A DNA stretch of 19,737 nucleotides from an uncultured Prevotella sp. (GTDB taxonomy: Bacteria > Bacteroidota > Bacteroidia > Bacteroidales > Bacteroidaceae): contig CALIZL010000035.1 of assembly GCA_938028745.1 (NCBI GenBank), forward strand, positions 1 through 19,737. Reading direction: 5' to 3'. Below the pieces are notes generated by a model. It had not been told where the DNA came from. It worked only from the letters and a program-made list of their open reading frames with translations, and searched no databases. A program made the translations under genes and the position numbers. Shown here one piece after another: positions 6,604-14,025 of the stretch; within the stretch, counting starts at the first letter, position 1; each line of letters opens with the position of its first letter.

Positions 6604-6707
6604 TGCGCAGTTACTTCGACAACTGTCGCTCCCCGCTCTCCGTGGAAGAGGGGTTTGTTAAGCGGCTTTTGTTGCCCACACGTGGCACCAAACACGCACA
6701 AAAAAGC

Positions 6708-6992
6708 CTACACCTCGTAATTGGTTTGTCCGTCGTCGTCGCCGTGCAGCGCGTCTTTAAAGGCCTTCCAGCTTTGGAAACCCACAAACAACGCCACCTT
6801 ATCCAGCACTTCTGCCGAAGGTTTCTCGGCTCCCGAAAGCTGTGCCCAGAGCCGTTTCAGCGATGTGGGCTGCAACATAACGTGTTGCCGGGCAAACGCC
6901 AACGCCAATTTCTCGAAGTCGGTAGCCATCGTTATGCTCTGCCCTAATTTCTTTTCTACGGCTTTCACCAATGCCATTAAATCCTGTTTCAT
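6708..6992 (-). CDS. Small predicted helical DNA-binding-like protein
   Basis: 94 residues from the ATG at 6992 (MKQDLMALV). The frame is open up to an ATG at 7031, but that segment is unlike the rest. The middle part, SLKRLWAQLSGAEKPSAEVLDKVALFVGFQSWKAFKDAL, fits the Bacteroidetes-type XRE-like module 'LKRLWGYL...LD.la.ylGy.sW..F' often seen at the N-terminus of longer proteins, here free-standing. A regulatory DNA-binding role is inferred only. It is convergent with the gene at 6271-6603. A -7 box lies at 7060-7053. Confidence 0.65.
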   Translation of the reverse strand: MKQDLMALVKAVEKKLGQSITMATDFEKLALAFARQHVMLQPTSLKRLWAQLSGAEKPSAEVLDKVALFVGFQSWKAFKDALHGDDDGQTNYEV

Positions 6993-7052
6993 AATCTTAA
7001 TGCCATTATTGGGTTGGCATGCGGCTGCCAACCATCTCGTTATCTATTGCTG

Positions 7053-7060
7053 CAAAGATA
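7053..7060 (-). promoter_or_regulatory. -7 box upstream of the 94-residue gene
   Basis: TATCTTTG on the minus strand fits TAnnTTTG. No clear -33 TTTG is found at the right distance. Confidence 0.45.
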
Positions 7061-7244
7061 TAAAAAAGGTGGCGAATTATACACCATTAAGAACATCTTT
7101 CCATTGAAAATATTTCCGAATGCTTGGGCGGGGTAGGCAGATGCCCTTATGTGGCGTGCGCATTTTCCCTGCTCGTTTGCCATTTTTACAGCTGTTCCGC
7201 ACCTGCGTTTATCTTAGACGGCGTATAAATACCCTCTTTTAGGT

Positions 7245-7276
7245 ATTGCCCAAAATGGTAAGAAATGGTAATTTTG
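7245..7276 (+). promoter_or_regulatory. Promoter of the LRR gene pair
   Basis: ATTG (7245-7248, 3 of 4), 20 bases, TAATTTTG (7269-7276). Initiation near 7284 would give an approximately 155-base leader that contains the whole nested structure at 7298-7400. Confidence 0.6.
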
Positions 7277-7297
7277 CAGTTGCAGACAAGTTATAGT

Positions 7298-7400
7298 GCT
7301 GCCTTTGGCGAAACGTCTTGCGCACTTTTAAACTTTTCGGCCATACAAATGCAGGCACGAAAGCCAAGTAACGCAAGACCTTAGCCCCGCACAAGGCAGC
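7298..7400 (+). ncRNA. Structured 5' leader with three nested stems
   Basis: Three stems lie in strict nested order. P1 is GCTGCCTT (7298-7305) with AAGGCAGC (7393-7400), 8 bp perfect. P2 is GTCTTGCG (7315-7322) with CGCAAGAC (7372-7379), 8 bp perfect. P3 is TTTCGGCC with GGC-A-CGAAA (about 7335-7362), 8 bp with one bulged A. Internal loops are 9 and 13 bases (outer) and about 12 and 9 bases (inner). The structure ends 38 bases before the ATG of the first LRR gene. It matches no riboswitch I can name. It could be a cis-regulatory leader or an independent small RNA. Confidence 0.55.
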
Positions 7401-7438
7401 CGCAACACAAAAACATTTAATTTAAAAACAAAAGCGAC

Positions 7439-8875
7439 ATGACACAAAACATATCCCAAACGCCAAACACGAACGACGAACAAACGTTTGGCTACCGACA
7501 GGATAACGACAGGTTTTTCAACGCCTTAACCATCAACATCGAGGAACCAGGCACGCTTGAAGACCTCTTCCACGCCCTTAACCCCAAAGATATGACGGGC
7601 ATCCGCGTGGTGGGTCCCATCAATGCGGCCGACATCGCCTTCATGGCCAAGCTTTCGGCGGGCAACGAACTCGACAGTCTGCACAGCATCAACCTGCACG
7701 ATGCCCTCATCGAACGCTTGCCCGACCACGCTTTCGAGGGCTTGGTGTTTCTCACCCACTTTTATTTCCCCACCCAACTCAAAGCCGTTGGCGACTTTGC
7801 CTTTGCCAATTGCAACGCCCTGCTAAGCATCGAGTTGCCCCAAAGCCTGGAAAGCATCGGCGAACAGGCTTTTGCCAACCTGCACTTACGCACGTTTAGC
7901 CTGCCCGCAGGCATCAAACACATAGGCGAAGGCGCATTGGCCGGCATGAAAGAGCTAACCCAACTGCACATCGCCGAGGGCAATACGCGTTACGAAGTGC
8001 GCGAAGGGCTGCTCTTCGATAAGGAAACGAACACCCTGCTGCAATGTTTCAACTACCACAAGGGCGAGGTAAACGTTCCGCAAGGCACGCAGGCCATTGG
8101 CGCATTGGCGTTTAGCAAGGCGCAAGAGATTACGCAGGTGAACATCCCCGCATCGGTAACGCGCATCGGACACGATGCTTTCGCCTCCACATACAGCCTT
8201 GCGCGCATAGATGTGGCAGCCGATAACCCACGCTATTCCTCGTCGGCAGAGGGCGTTCTGTTTAACAAAGACCTCACCAAGCTCATCGCCTATCCCGCAT
8301 CGCGCAAGGCAAACAAGTACGAAGTGCCTGCTACGGTGAAGAAATTAGCAGCTGGCGCGTTTCAGGAGGCGGGCGGACAAAACACGCATTCGGCCGAAAA
8401 AGATAAGGCCGAACTGCGCTTAAAGACCGTGGTTTTGCCCGAAGGGCTCGAAATTATCGGCCACGAGGCCTTCCTTTTCGCTGGTGTTCAGCACGTAAAC
8501 ATCCCTTCTACGGTACGGGCTATCGGCTACAACTGCTTTTATTACACAGACATTGAAGAGGCCGTGCTGCCCGAGGGCATTAGCCGACTGGAAGATTGCA
8601 CCTTCTACGCTTGCTATTCGCTGCGAAAGGTGGTGCTGCCTGCCAGTCTTGAATATGTAGGGCGAGGCGTGTTCGACCTCTCCGACGGACTGAAAACCAT
8701 TGAGATACACGCCGCCACACCGCCCAGATGCCATGCAGAAGCATTTGCAAAGGTGGGTACCAACCCAAGGCTAGAAGTGCCCAACGGCGACAAAACAGCC
8801 TACAACAACGACGAAACGTGGGCTTCACTCACCGACCATAAGGCCAAAAGCCAACGAAAAGCATTTGTGAAATAA
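7439..8875 (+). CDS. LRR_5 (BspA-like) repeat protein without export signal
   Basis: 478 residues made almost wholly of LRR_5/BspA-type repeats (pattern: LPxxLxxIGxxAFxxC; for example IELPQSLESIGEQAFANL and VNIPASVTRIGHDAFAST), about eight to nine units from residue 100 to 440. The first 35 residues are polar (MTQNISQTPNTNDEQT) with no signal peptide, and an in-frame stop at 7418-7420 rules out a longer start. BspA-like proteins are usually surface adhesins, so a cytoplasmic version is odd. It is a clear paralogue of the next gene (shared RVVGPINAADIAFMAKL/QVIGPLNDADMRFLAKL and DSLHSINL/DDLHSINL). It is preceded by the structured leader and followed after 107 bases by the exported copy. The C-terminus (KSQRKAFVK) lacks the sorting-type tail of its neighbour. 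Confidence 0.88.
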   Translation: MTQNISQTPNTNDEQTFGYRQDNDRFFNALTINIEEPGTLEDLFHALNPKDMTGIRVVGPINAADIAFMAKLSAGNELDSLHSINLHDALIERLPDHAFEGLVFLTHFYFPTQLKAVGDFAFANCNALLSIELPQSLESIGEQAFANLHLRTFSLPAGIKHIGEGALAGMKELTQLHIAEGNTRYEVREGLLFDKETNTLLQCFNYHKGEVNVPQGTQAIGALAFSKAQEITQVNIPASVTRIGHDAFASTYSLARIDVAADNPRYSSSAEGVLFNKDLTKLIAYPASRKANKYEVPATVKKLAAGAFQEAGGQNTHSAEKDKAELRLKTVVLPEGLEIIGHEAFLFAGVQHVNIPSTVRAIGYNCFYYTDIEEAVLPEGISRLEDCTFYACYSLRKVVLPASLEYVGRGVFDLSDGLKTIEIHAATPPRCHAEAFAKVGTNPRLEVPNGDKTAYNNDETWASLTDHKAKSQRKAFVK

Positions 8876-8883
8876 AGGCCGAT

Positions 8884-8925
8884 AAGGGGCTTGAACGGCA
8901 ACACCGCATGCCGCTCAAGCCCCTT
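8884..8925 (+). terminator. Strong hairpin between the two LRR genes
   Basis: AAGGGGCTTGAACGGC (8884-8899) pairs with GCCGCTCAAGCCCCTT (8910-8925), 16 bp with one mismatch and a 10-base loop. The U-run after it is weak (TTCGCTTACCTT), so it may be only partly terminating or may set the ratio of the two proteins. Confidence 0.6.
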
Positions 8926-8982
8926 TCGCTTACCTTATCATTGATAACCGAACAACATATCACACCTAATATTTACACCTTT

Positions 8983-10578
8983 ATGAGAAAAATTCTACTG
9001 CAATTGTTTTGCATTGCCTGCGCCTTAAACCTGATGGCGCAAAAAGGAAAGGGCAGCGACAAGGACATTTATTTTAACCAAACCACCCTGCAAGTAACCA
9101 AAGCAGGCACGTTGGAGCAAGCATTTGCCGATGCCAGTCCCGAAAAGCATCAGGGCTTGCAAGTTATCGGACCGCTAAACGATGCCGACATGCGTTTCTT
9201 AGCCAAGCTAGCTAAGCCCAGCGGACTAGACGATTTGCACAGCATCAACCTGCAAGAGGCGCAGCTGGAGCGCGTTCCGGCCCATTGGTTGCAGGGGTTT
9301 ACTTACGTAACCCATGTCTACCTGCCTGCCAACCTGAAAGAAGTGGGGGCGTATGCCTTTGCCTACACCAACTCATTACGCAAGGCCGACCTACCCGAAG
9401 GACTGAAAAGCATTGGCGAATGTGCCTTTGTCGGCACGAACATACAACGCGTGAACCTGCCTGCATCGGTAGAAAAGGTTGGCGAAGGGGCTTTTGCCCA
9501 CCTCAAAAGTCTTACCGAGGTGAGCGTGCCTGCCGCTAACGACAACTTCGACCTTGTGGACAGCATGCTTATTCGCAATGCCGACAACACCCTGTTGCAA
9601 TGCTTTAAGAAGGGTAAGGGCGAGGTGCAGGTGCCCGAAGTGGTTCAGCGCATTGGCAGTTTGGCCTTTGGCGGGGCAAAATACATCAGCTCTATCGGCA
9701 TACCGAAGGCCGTAACCTATGTTGGCGAAGATGCTTTCGCCTCCACCTACGCACTCGAAAGCATCAACGTTGCCGAGGGCAATGCCCAATTTGTGTCTAC
9801 AAATGGCGTGTTGTTTGATAAAGGCGCAACCCTGCTCATTTGCTATCCGGCATCTAAACGGGGCAACAGGTACACCGTTCCCGCCACTGTTAAGGAATTG
9901 GCAACGGGAGCTTTCCAAGAGTGTGGCGGTGGAAATGCCTATAAACTTATCAAAGACAAGGCCGAAAAGAAGAAGGCCAGACTAAACGAAGTGGTGCTAC
10001 CCGAAGGGCTTACAAAGATAGGCAAGTGGGCGTTTACATTCTCTGGATGCCAAGTTAACATTCCCACTACGGTGCGCGAGATTGGCGACAGCTGTTTCTT
10101 TTACAGCGAAATAGAAGAGATTGCCATACCCGAAGGCGTGCAGCGCATAGGCGATGGCATGTTTGCTGCCTGCTATTCGCTGGCCACCATCACGCTCCCT
10201 TCTACCATAACGTATGTTGGCGCAAAGGTTATGGCATACAACAGTTTGGAAACTACGCTCAATGTTTATGCCCTTAACCCGCCCACTTGCCACCGAGATG
10301 CCTTTGCCGACTTTTCTAGCTCTATCAATCTGCACGTGGTTAAAGGCAAAAAGAAGGCTTACGAGAAGTCGAACGACTGGACGGGTTCGATTTTCAACGG
10401 CATTGAAGACGACCTGAAAGCGGTGGTTACAGGCATCGACGCACCTGCCGTGCCTGCTGCCGATGCCGTTGAAACGGCTCGTTACAACCTGCAAGGCGTG
10501 CGCATCTACGCCCCACAACGCGGCGTGAACATCATACTGATGAGCGATGGCACGACGAAGAAAGTGCTGGTGAAGTGA
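8983..10578 (+). CDS. Exported LRR_5 (BspA-like) protein with type-IX-like tail
   Basis: 531 residues from the ATG at 8983, chosen because it begins a good signal peptide (RKILLQLFCIACALNLMAQ|K). The open frame to 8908 runs through the preceding hairpin and is not used. LRR_5 repeats fill about residues 110-460 and parallel those of the preceding gene. The last 35 residues (ARYNLQGVRIY...KKVLVK) look like the C-terminal tail on many secreted Prevotella proteins and resemble type A sorting domains of type IX substrates. It is therefore probably a surface protein exported by the system to which PorT (886-1632) belongs. BspA of Tannerella binds host matrix proteins; a similar role here is inference. 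Confidence 0.88.
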   Translation: MRKILLQLFCIACALNLMAQKGKGSDKDIYFNQTTLQVTKAGTLEQAFADASPEKHQGLQVIGPLNDADMRFLAKLAKPSGLDDLHSINLQEAQLERVPAHWLQGFTYVTHVYLPANLKEVGAYAFAYTNSLRKADLPEGLKSIGECAFVGTNIQRVNLPASVEKVGEGAFAHLKSLTEVSVPAANDNFDLVDSMLIRNADNTLLQCFKKGKGEVQVPEVVQRIGSLAFGGAKYISSIGIPKAVTYVGEDAFASTYALESINVAEGNAQFVSTNGVLFDKGATLLICYPASKRGNRYTVPATVKELATGAFQECGGGNAYKLIKDKAEKKKARLNEVVLPEGLTKIGKWAFTFSGCQVNIPTTVREIGDSCFFYSEIEEIAIPEGVQRIGDGMFAACYSLATITLPSTITYVGAKVMAYNSLETTLNVYALNPPTCHRDAFADFSSSINLHVVKGKKKAYEKSNDWTGSIFNGIEDDLKAVVTGIDAPAVPAADAVETARYNLQGVRIYAPQRGVNIILMSDGTTKKVLVK

Positions 10579-10793
10579 AATGGCGCTTTATGAGGTGCCG
10601 AGGACGTGGGGTTATTGCGCCTTTTAAGTTCTTGTTAATGGGTTTGTGCTTGCTTTAAGCCTACGCGTTTGTGTGGCTTTCGCCTTGCCAAACCTTAGCT
10701 TGGCAGCCTTAGTTTGCATCCTTAGCCCCCTTGTACAACCATAAGGCATACCAGCATGATTGGGCAAACAGCTTGTGGTGGCTTGCATGTTGG

Positions 10794-11070
10794 CGTAACT
10801 TTTGTGCGCCGGTAGACAGCTCATCGCAAGCTGTTTGTGTGTTTGTGGTTTTTAACCCCAATCGGTTGTTAGACCGCTTACCTATTTTTTAGGTTGTTTC
10901 CATCGCTTCCTGTTCATCTTTCGTTTGCTTGTCGGCATATTGCCTGTCTTATTCTCTCGACGTAGCCCGCTACGCCTTCAAGAATAAGACAGGCAATATG
11001 CTCAACAAACAAACAAAATCTGCACAGGCTCTAACAACCGATTTGGGTTTAAGCGCATGGCAAAGTTGCG
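10794..11070. repeat. Large nested palindromic element
   Basis: The inner arms are a perfect 21-bp inverted repeat (10935-10955 and 10981-11001; begins GCATATTGCC) with a 25-base loop that itself has CGTAG/CTACG. Flanking this, GTTTGCTTGT (10923-10932) pairs with ACAAACAAAC (11005-11014), 9 of 10. Further out, 10851-10873 and 11030-11052 match over 21 of 23 positions (TCTAACAACCGATT...). Outermost, 10794-10809 and 11053-11070 still show GCGCA and AAAGTT in inverted order. It reads as one long palindrome that has since acquired insertions, such as a MITE-like element or a long stem-loop. Confidence 0.8.
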
Positions 11071-11371
11071 TATTTAAGGCAAGGAAACCTAACATCGCTA
11101 GTGCGACTAAATGGGCTATGCCCGCCAGCTTGCTAACCCAAATGCTTGTTAACTTGTCGACTTTGCAATTCGTCAACTTTAATTTTGTCCGCTTTTCAGT
11201 GCGAAATTTAACATTATGAGTGCCGTTTTTGCTCACCAAAAGCCACCTTGCCGCAAATAATCGATTCTCGCGGGGTTTGTTTGGGTGCAAAATGGGGGTA
11301 GTTGTGAATGCGGGAAAAATGAATTTTTATTCTAGGAGACCGCCATTTGCCCCGATTTTGGGGCTGTTTGC

Positions 11372-11503
11372 AGCTAAAAGCACTGCGTTTTGGTGCTAAA
11401 CGCAGTGCGTTTTGATGCTAAATACAGTACGTTTTGGTGCAAAACGCAAGGTAAAATGCTGCTAAATGCAGTGCAAAATGCCGCTAAATGCAAGACGATT
11501 AAG
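11372..11503. repeat. Six exact 22-bp-period repeats
   Basis: Units start at 11372, 11394, 11416, 11438, 11460 and 11482 with no insertions or deletions. The consensus is close to TGCTAAATGCAGTGCGTTTTGG; the second half alternates between CGTTTTGG and CAAAATGC forms. Related GCTAAATG motifs recur at about 11660-11750. The period equals that of the different array at 2671-2800. Confidence 0.85.
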
Positions 11504-11848
11504 CATACATATCCACTGCAATGGTATAAATATAATCTTTTCGAGGTATGAGAACATGCCTAAAAGGGGCAAAACGCCCATCAAAAAGTGGGGTTTTAGG
11601 GGTGAAAAGCGGGTTTTTAGGGCTGAAAAAAATGACGAACTAGAGCCCAAATAGAAAGGCTAAATGGTGCTAAATGCAGGTGGTGTTCGTTAAAATGGAC
11701 AAAAGAAGAGGCGTGTTGGACGGAAAATCGTGGCTAAATGCCCGCTAAATGGCTCTTGTTCTCGCTAGAAAGGGGTGGTTTTTGTGTGTGCTTTTGTAAA
11801 GTATTGATACTGAAATTAACAAAACGCTTGCAAGGAAGAGCTTGATAG

Positions 11849-12505
11849 ATGATGCTTGCTCGTTGGTTGGTGCTTAAAAACAACAGGAAAGGCTCTACCG
11901 CATTAAAAAATGCTGCAGAGCTCATTGCCGCCTATGAACGCGAACGAGGAAAGAACTGTCGTAAGTATAGATGTCGGTATATTCAGCTCAACGGCAACTT
12001 AGGAGATGTACCTGTCAGAATCTGCCTCATCAAGTATGGTAGGAACTCCGCATGGAACGTCTTGCTCACCACGGACACTACGATGTCTTTCGTAAAAGCC
12101 TTTGAAGTGTATCAGATCAGATGGAACATAGAGGTGATGAACAAGGAGACTAAGCAGTATCTAGGATTAGGAGGTTATCAAGGTTGCGACTTCAATGGTC
12201 AGATAGCCGACGCAACGCTGTGTTACCTTACATATACCGTCATGGCCTTGGAAAAGCGGTTCACAGAATATCAAGCCCTGGGCGAACTCTTTTCGGACAT
12301 GGAGGGCGATCTCATGGCACTCACGTTATGGAAGCGAGTTCTTGCCTGTATCGAACGCGTTCTTCGTGTTTTAGGAGAAACACTTGGGATGACGCCCCAA
12401 CACCTTATGGCTACGATCTGCGGCAACGACAAAGAGATGAGCAAAATCCTTGTAATGGCTGAAGCGTTGGAAAAATGGGATGAAGTATGTGGACAGTCTG
12501 CATAA
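11849..12505 (+). pseudogene. IS4-family transposase, 5'-truncated
   Basis: 218 residues corresponding to the C-terminal half of an IS4-group DDE transposase, which is normally about 400 or more residues. The diagnostic Y-(2)-R-(3)-E-(6)-K signature is present and perfect at Y88, R91, E95 and K102, followed by the usual LGLGGYQGCDFNGQIADATL and ALEKRFTEYQALGELF. The first part of the fold, with the two catalytic aspartates, is missing. A stop codon (TAG) lies directly before the first ATG and the DNA upstream is unrelated repeat sequence. It should therefore be inactive. The terminal inverted repeats of the element were not recognised. The truncation point (about 11840) may record the rearrangement that created the repeat-rich stretch. 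Confidence 0.85.
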
Positions 12506-12669
12506 CTTCTATTAGCCATGTGTTAAAACTCAATGGATATGGGAGAAGACAGACAAAAGTGAATGGGAAAAGACTGCGTTTTAAGGGGTGGAGAACTTTA
12601 GTAATTTACATTGTATAGCCATATTCCGTTTATAACTTTACTAACTTTTCACTTGCCAGATTACATACA

Positions 12670-12702
12670 AATAAAAATAGTCGGGGGCGTCCCCCGACTA
12701 TT
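12670..12702 (-). terminator. Terminator of the 21-residue peptide transcript
   Basis: A perfect 12-bp stem, AATAGTCGGGGG (12676-12687) with CCCCCGACTATT (12691-12702), and a 3-base loop. On the minus strand it is followed by TTTTATTT, a textbook U-run, 8 bases past the peptide stop. On the plus strand the trailing sequence is poorer in T, so the minus orientation fits best. Confidence 0.85.
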
Positions 12703-12710
12703 CAATTTTA

Positions 12711-12776
12711 CTACTTCTGCTTTAATAAGACAACGAGTAAAATCATAAACAGGATTATGAATGTTGTGTCGTTCAT
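12711..12776 (-). CDS. 21-residue hydrophobic peptide (possible type I toxin-like)
   Basis: ATG at 12776-12774 and TAG at 12713-12711 encode 21 residues. A polar start (MNDTT) is followed by a single membrane-spanning run (FIILFMILLVVLL) and a basic end (KQK). This N-out or N-in single-span shape is that of type I toxins and other tiny membrane peptides. The open frame sits in an AT-rich leader without a clear Shine-Dalgarno, and a perfect intrinsic terminator begins 8 bases after the stop, so the transcript would be a free-standing mRNA of about 100-170 bases. No antisense RNA promoter was recognised. It lies between a broken IS4 transposase and a GC-rich foldable island. Expression is not shown; a chance reading frame cannot be excluded. 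Confidence 0.5.
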   Translation of the reverse strand: MNDTTFIILFMILLVVLLKQK

Positions 12777-12817
12777 AATTTATTTTTTTAATTAAAAGTT
12801 ACATCTTAATTTCTAGC

Positions 12818-12835
12818 TTAATAACATATTATTAA
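12818..12835. promoter_or_regulatory. Operator-like palindrome upstream of the small peptide
   Basis: TTAATAA-CATA-TTATTAA is a perfect 7-bp inverted repeat with a 4-base centre, 42 bases upstream of the peptide ATG. That is the right distance to be a regulator site in its promoter region. No good TTTG/TAnnTTTG pair was found on this side. Confidence 0.35.
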
Positions 12836-12903
12836 CCATGAATAATAATATCGTTTTTTCAGACCACCCCAAGCGTTGCTTCGCTTTTTTGTTATTTATG
12901 TAG

Positions 12904-13045
12904 GGATTGTGGGCGCATGAGACGCACAATTAGGTTTCTATTGGGGCACTCCAATCTCCATTGCATGCCGATTGACACCTCTGTCGGGTGCGCCCTAACC
13001 ACTCGGCTCCGAGGCACTAGCCGCTGTGGGGCCTCTACACACTAA
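12904..13045. ncRNA. GC-rich structured island, possible non-coding RNA
   Basis: About 140 bases of higher GC in AT-rich surroundings, with no reading frame. Stems include a closing pair GGGCGCA (about 12911-12917) with TGCGCCC (about 12989-12995), an internal ATTGG/CCAAT hairpin, CTCGG/CCGAG, and GAGGC/GCCTC. On the minus strand, GCCGAGTGGTTAGGGC reads like a tRNA D-arm, but the rest does not give a normal anticodon loop or T-arm. Strand and identity are unknown. It ends before the promoter at 13072. Confidence 0.35.
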
Positions 13046-13071
13046 CTAAATAAGAAAAACATCCAATAAAA

Positions 13072-13103
13072 TTTGGATAATAGGGACAATTAGCCTATAT
13101 TTG
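13072..13103 (+). promoter_or_regulatory. Promoter of the GLPGLI/barrel operon
   Basis: TTTG (13072-13075), 20 bases, TATATTTG (13096-13103). A perfect Bacteroidetes promoter. The leader to the ATG at 13192 is about 80 bases and carries the hairpin at 13145-13177. Confidence 0.85.
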
Positions 13104-13144
13104 CAAACGGGAGCTTCAATATAACGTCATACATACGACAAACA

Positions 13145-13177
13145 GACCATTCAACACTCATGTAGTGTTGAATGGTC
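13145..13177 (+). promoter_or_regulatory. Leader hairpin before the GLPGLI operon
   Basis: GACCATTCAACACT (13145-13158) pairs perfectly over 14 bp with AGTGTTGAATGGTC (13164-13177), loop CATGT, ending 14 bases before the start codon. It has no U-run, so it is more likely a translation-control, stability or protein-binding element than a terminator. Confidence 0.6.
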
Positions 13178-13191
13178 ATTAAATAATTTCT

Positions 13192-14019
13192 ATGCTTAGA
13201 CTACTCATATCCTCCTCCTTCTTGTTCATGTTAGCAGCTCTGTTCTCAACAGCCCACGCCCAAGATGCTTTGCCTGCAACAACAGAAGTAACTTATCTTG
13301 CCACGTGTATCAAAGATACTGTTGCAGGAAAAGTTCTCTCAGACTCCTTCCGACTTCGCTTTAATGATGACAAGGCTTTGTTTTACAGCGTAGATAAGTT
13401 CACGAACGACTCGATAAAGTTTAATAACATTGATGCCTGGGCAAAGCAAGTAGATAAGGCATTAGTAAAGGGTTCGCAGGAGAATAAGGCAGGAAGATGT
13501 TATTATGTATTAACTGACCTAAACGAAGGCACTTACATCTATATAGATGAAATTGGCATGAACATCTTCCGCTACACAGACAGTTTGCCAGCTTTCAATT
13601 GGAAAATCCTACCCGAACACAAAACCATTGCAGGGCACAAATGCACAAAAGCCGTGGGCAAATACATGGGGCGAACTTATGAAGTATGGTATACAGCAGA
13701 TATTCCTGTACGCGTGGGGCCATGGAAATTTTACGGTTTGCCTGGTCTGGTGATGTCAGCTTACGACACACAGCATCAATACAGCTTTACTTTTATCGAC
13801 ATGCAACCATGTAGAGGAGATGTGGCACTCTTTCCTAGCAGTACGTTTAAAACAACTAAAGAAAAGTTCCTCAAAGAGTATGCCCTATATCTAAACGACC
13901 CCGTAGCATATTATGCAACTCGAGCTGTTGTGCGAATTGAATTTAACAAGCCAAATGCTACTCTTCCGAAAAAATGGAAGAACGAGAGCAGACATCGCCC
14001 TATGGAAATTTTAAAATAA
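13192..14019 (+). CDS. GLPGLI family protein, first copy
   Basis: 275 residues. The signal peptide is residues 1-24 (STAHAQ|DALP). The family core is present near residue 180: GRTYEVWYTADIPVRVGPWKFYGLPGLVMSAYDTQHQYSF, including the name-giving GLPGL(V/I). GLPGLI proteins are Bacteroidetes-specific envelope proteins of unknown biochemical role, often encoded beside TonB-dependent receptors, as here. The ATG at 13192 begins the signal peptide. The second copy starts 6 bases after the stop, so the two are co-translated from the promoter at 13072-13103. The codon use matches the Prevotella-like part of the window. Confidence 0.92.
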   Translation: MLRLLISSSFLFMLAALFSTAHAQDALPATTEVTYLATCIKDTVAGKVLSDSFRLRFNDDKALFYSVDKFTNDSIKFNNIDAWAKQVDKALVKGSQENKAGRCYYVLTDLNEGTYIYIDEIGMNIFRYTDSLPAFNWKILPEHKTIAGHKCTKAVGKYMGRTYEVWYTADIPVRVGPWKFYGLPGLVMSAYDTQHQYSFTFIDMQPCRGDVALFPSSTFKTTKEKFLKEYALYLNDPVAYYATRAVVRIEFNKPNATLPKKWKNESRHRPMEILK

Positions 14020-14025
14020 CATGTT

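Larger units (their letters stand above)
10579..11848. other. 1.27-kb non-coding stretch rich in palindromes and repeats
   Basis: No gene is supported. From left to right: a weak hairpin after the LRR gene (GGCGC near 10583 with GCGCC near 10620, then TTTT), the nested palindrome (10794-11070), a featureless part (about 11080-11370), the exact 22-bp array (11372-11503), then scattered GCTAAATG motifs near 11660-11750 up to the truncated transposase. Such a long gap is exceptional in this window and looks like decayed mobile or repeat DNA. Confidence 0.65.

Noticed and set aside
7298..7400. Known riboswitch
   Set aside because: No conserved core of a riboswitch class I know was recognised and the downstream genes are not metabolic.
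8908..8982. Longer N-terminus for the second LRR protein
   Set aside because: This part would be encoded by the hairpin between the genes, and the ATG at 8983 begins a proper signal peptide.
10970..11290. 106-codon minus-strand frame
   Set aside because: It overlaps the palindromic element and its translation resembles nothing known; no promoter or ribosome site was found.
12940..13020. tRNA gene on the minus strand
   Set aside because: A D-arm-like sequence is present, but the following loop has no T33, no sensible anticodon and no T-arm.
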